Assembly: GCA_023151115.1 (NCBI GenBank)
Contig: JAKLJP010000091.1
Span: 1-14,913, forward strand
DNA: 14,913 nt
From: Anaerolineae bacterium
Lineage (GTDB): Bacteria > Chloroflexota > Anaerolineae > 4572-78 > J111
Direction: 5' to 3'
Under the pieces are notes generated by a model that was given only the letters and a program-made list of their open reading frames with translations, had not been told where the DNA came from and ran no database searches. This document shows positions 14,424 to 14,913 of this stretch, one piece after another (the first letter of the stretch is position 1; each line of letters opens with the position of its first letter). A program made the translations under genes and the position numbers.

Positions 14424-14657
14424 CTAAATCAGATCAATCCGATCCGGTCTGATAAGTACGCGAGTTCCGCCGTTTGAGAAAACCGGTTCCGGGTCGTTAC
14501 TGTAGCGATAAATTTCAACGGCGTAATCGCCGATGGTTTCGGCCAGCCGTCTCAAATTAGACCAAACAGAATTTTCACTTTCTTGATTGGCGTTTGTTTG
14601 TCTGTAAATTTGATCGGTGCAAAATGTGTCAGTTGTGCAAACACTTTTAGTCGTCAT
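14424..14657 (-). CDS. doubtful small hypothetical protein
   Basis: A 77-residue open frame with the C-terminal stretch YAVEIYRYSNDPEPVFSNGG and IRPDRIDLI. The frame remains open upstream to about position 14730 without a good start. A GGAG lies 13 bases before the ATG, which is far. I do not recognise the product. It may be a degraded or wrongly bounded gene; the region beyond it to 14913 shows nothing I can support. Confidence 0.3.
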   Translation of the reverse strand: MTTKSVCTTDTFCTDQIYRQTNANQESENSVWSNLRRLAETIGDYAVEIYRYSNDPEPVFSNGGTRVLIRPDRIDLI

Positions 14658-14913
14658 TGTTGCTAAAAATCTCCAAAGAATATAATTGGGTTCAAAACCT
14701 ATTACCCAGTTTAACCGAGAAGCGTCTTTGATTCGTTACGAAAAGCATTACCACGTTAAAATATTTCTAGTTCTAACATTTTCTGTGGTTAACTTTCAAT
14801 CCGGCGGAAGAGGTCGAAATGAGCAGATTGTGGAGTCAGTTTGGGTGATAAACAAAGCCATTGAGCTTGTGAGCGGGTGAGAGATAGTGCTGACTGACTT
14901 TGGCTCGTGGGCA

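Noticed and set aside
14688..14705. GGGTTCAAAACC resembling a tRNA T-loop
   Set aside because: No matching acceptor, D or anticodon arms can be folded around it on either strand.
14686..14880. Small + strand open frame of 64 codons
   Set aside because: No ribosome site, no recognisable motif, and it extends into the region opposite another doubtful frame.

Overview
The window is about 14.9 kb of moderately GC-rich bacterial DNA, densely coding and almost entirely on the + strand. Short palindromic and minisatellite-like repeats sit between genes and in places inside them. This repeat style, together with YtxH-type proteins and paired phytoene-dehydrogenase-like flavoproteins, reminds me of Chloroflexota (Anaerolineae or Caldilineae-like genomes). 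That placement is an inference from style: there is no rRNA or marker gene here.

Layout. Positions 1-234 hold no gene I can support, only an intrinsic terminator (161-193). An Lrp/AsnC regulator is read leftward (235-687). A divergent control region follows, with a strong sigma70-type promoter (891-919) and two AT-rich palindromes. Rightward from that promoter come a class III aminotransferase (974-2302), an NDP-forming acyl-CoA synthetase (2274-4472), an acyl-CoA dehydrogenase (4559-5737), a Rieske oxygenase (5830-6933), two GcvT/DmdA-fold proteins (7339-8490 and 8729-9916) and a phytoene-dehydrogenase-like flavoprotein (9979-11559). A leftward toxin-antitoxin-like pair interrupts the series: a small protein at 12178-12417 and a frameshifted nucleotidyltransferase at 11565-12185. 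A second, paralogous flavoprotein follows (12457-14346), fused at its N terminus to a membrane-anchoring YtxH segment. The last 570 bases carry repeats and at most one doubtful small gene.

How the genes may work together. The Rieske enzyme has a glutamate where most Rieske oxygenases have the bridging aspartate. As I recall, this is a mark of the enzymes that attack quaternary ammonium compounds (CntA and GbcA types). The first GcvT-fold protein looks like the DMSP demethylase DmdA rather than the glycine-cleavage T protein. With two folate-type demethylases, two flavin oxidoreductases, an aminotransferase, a CoA ligase, an acyl-CoA dehydrogenase and an amino-acid-sensing regulator, the simplest reading is a catabolic operon for a methylated onium compound such as a betaine. 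In that model methyl groups are removed oxidatively and by transfer to tetrahydrofolate, the freed amine is transaminated, and the carbon chain is oxidised as a CoA thioester. The substrate is not known. No Rieske reductase and no folate enzyme lie in the window, so the system is incomplete as seen.

The repeats also reshape proteins. Two in-frame insertions lengthen the CoA synthetase, a minisatellite lengthens the second flavoprotein, a palindrome supplies the CoA synthetase stop codon, another palindrome joins YtxH to the flavoprotein, and a 110-bp palindromic element flanked by 12-bp direct repeats sits exactly at the stop codon of the DmdA-like gene.
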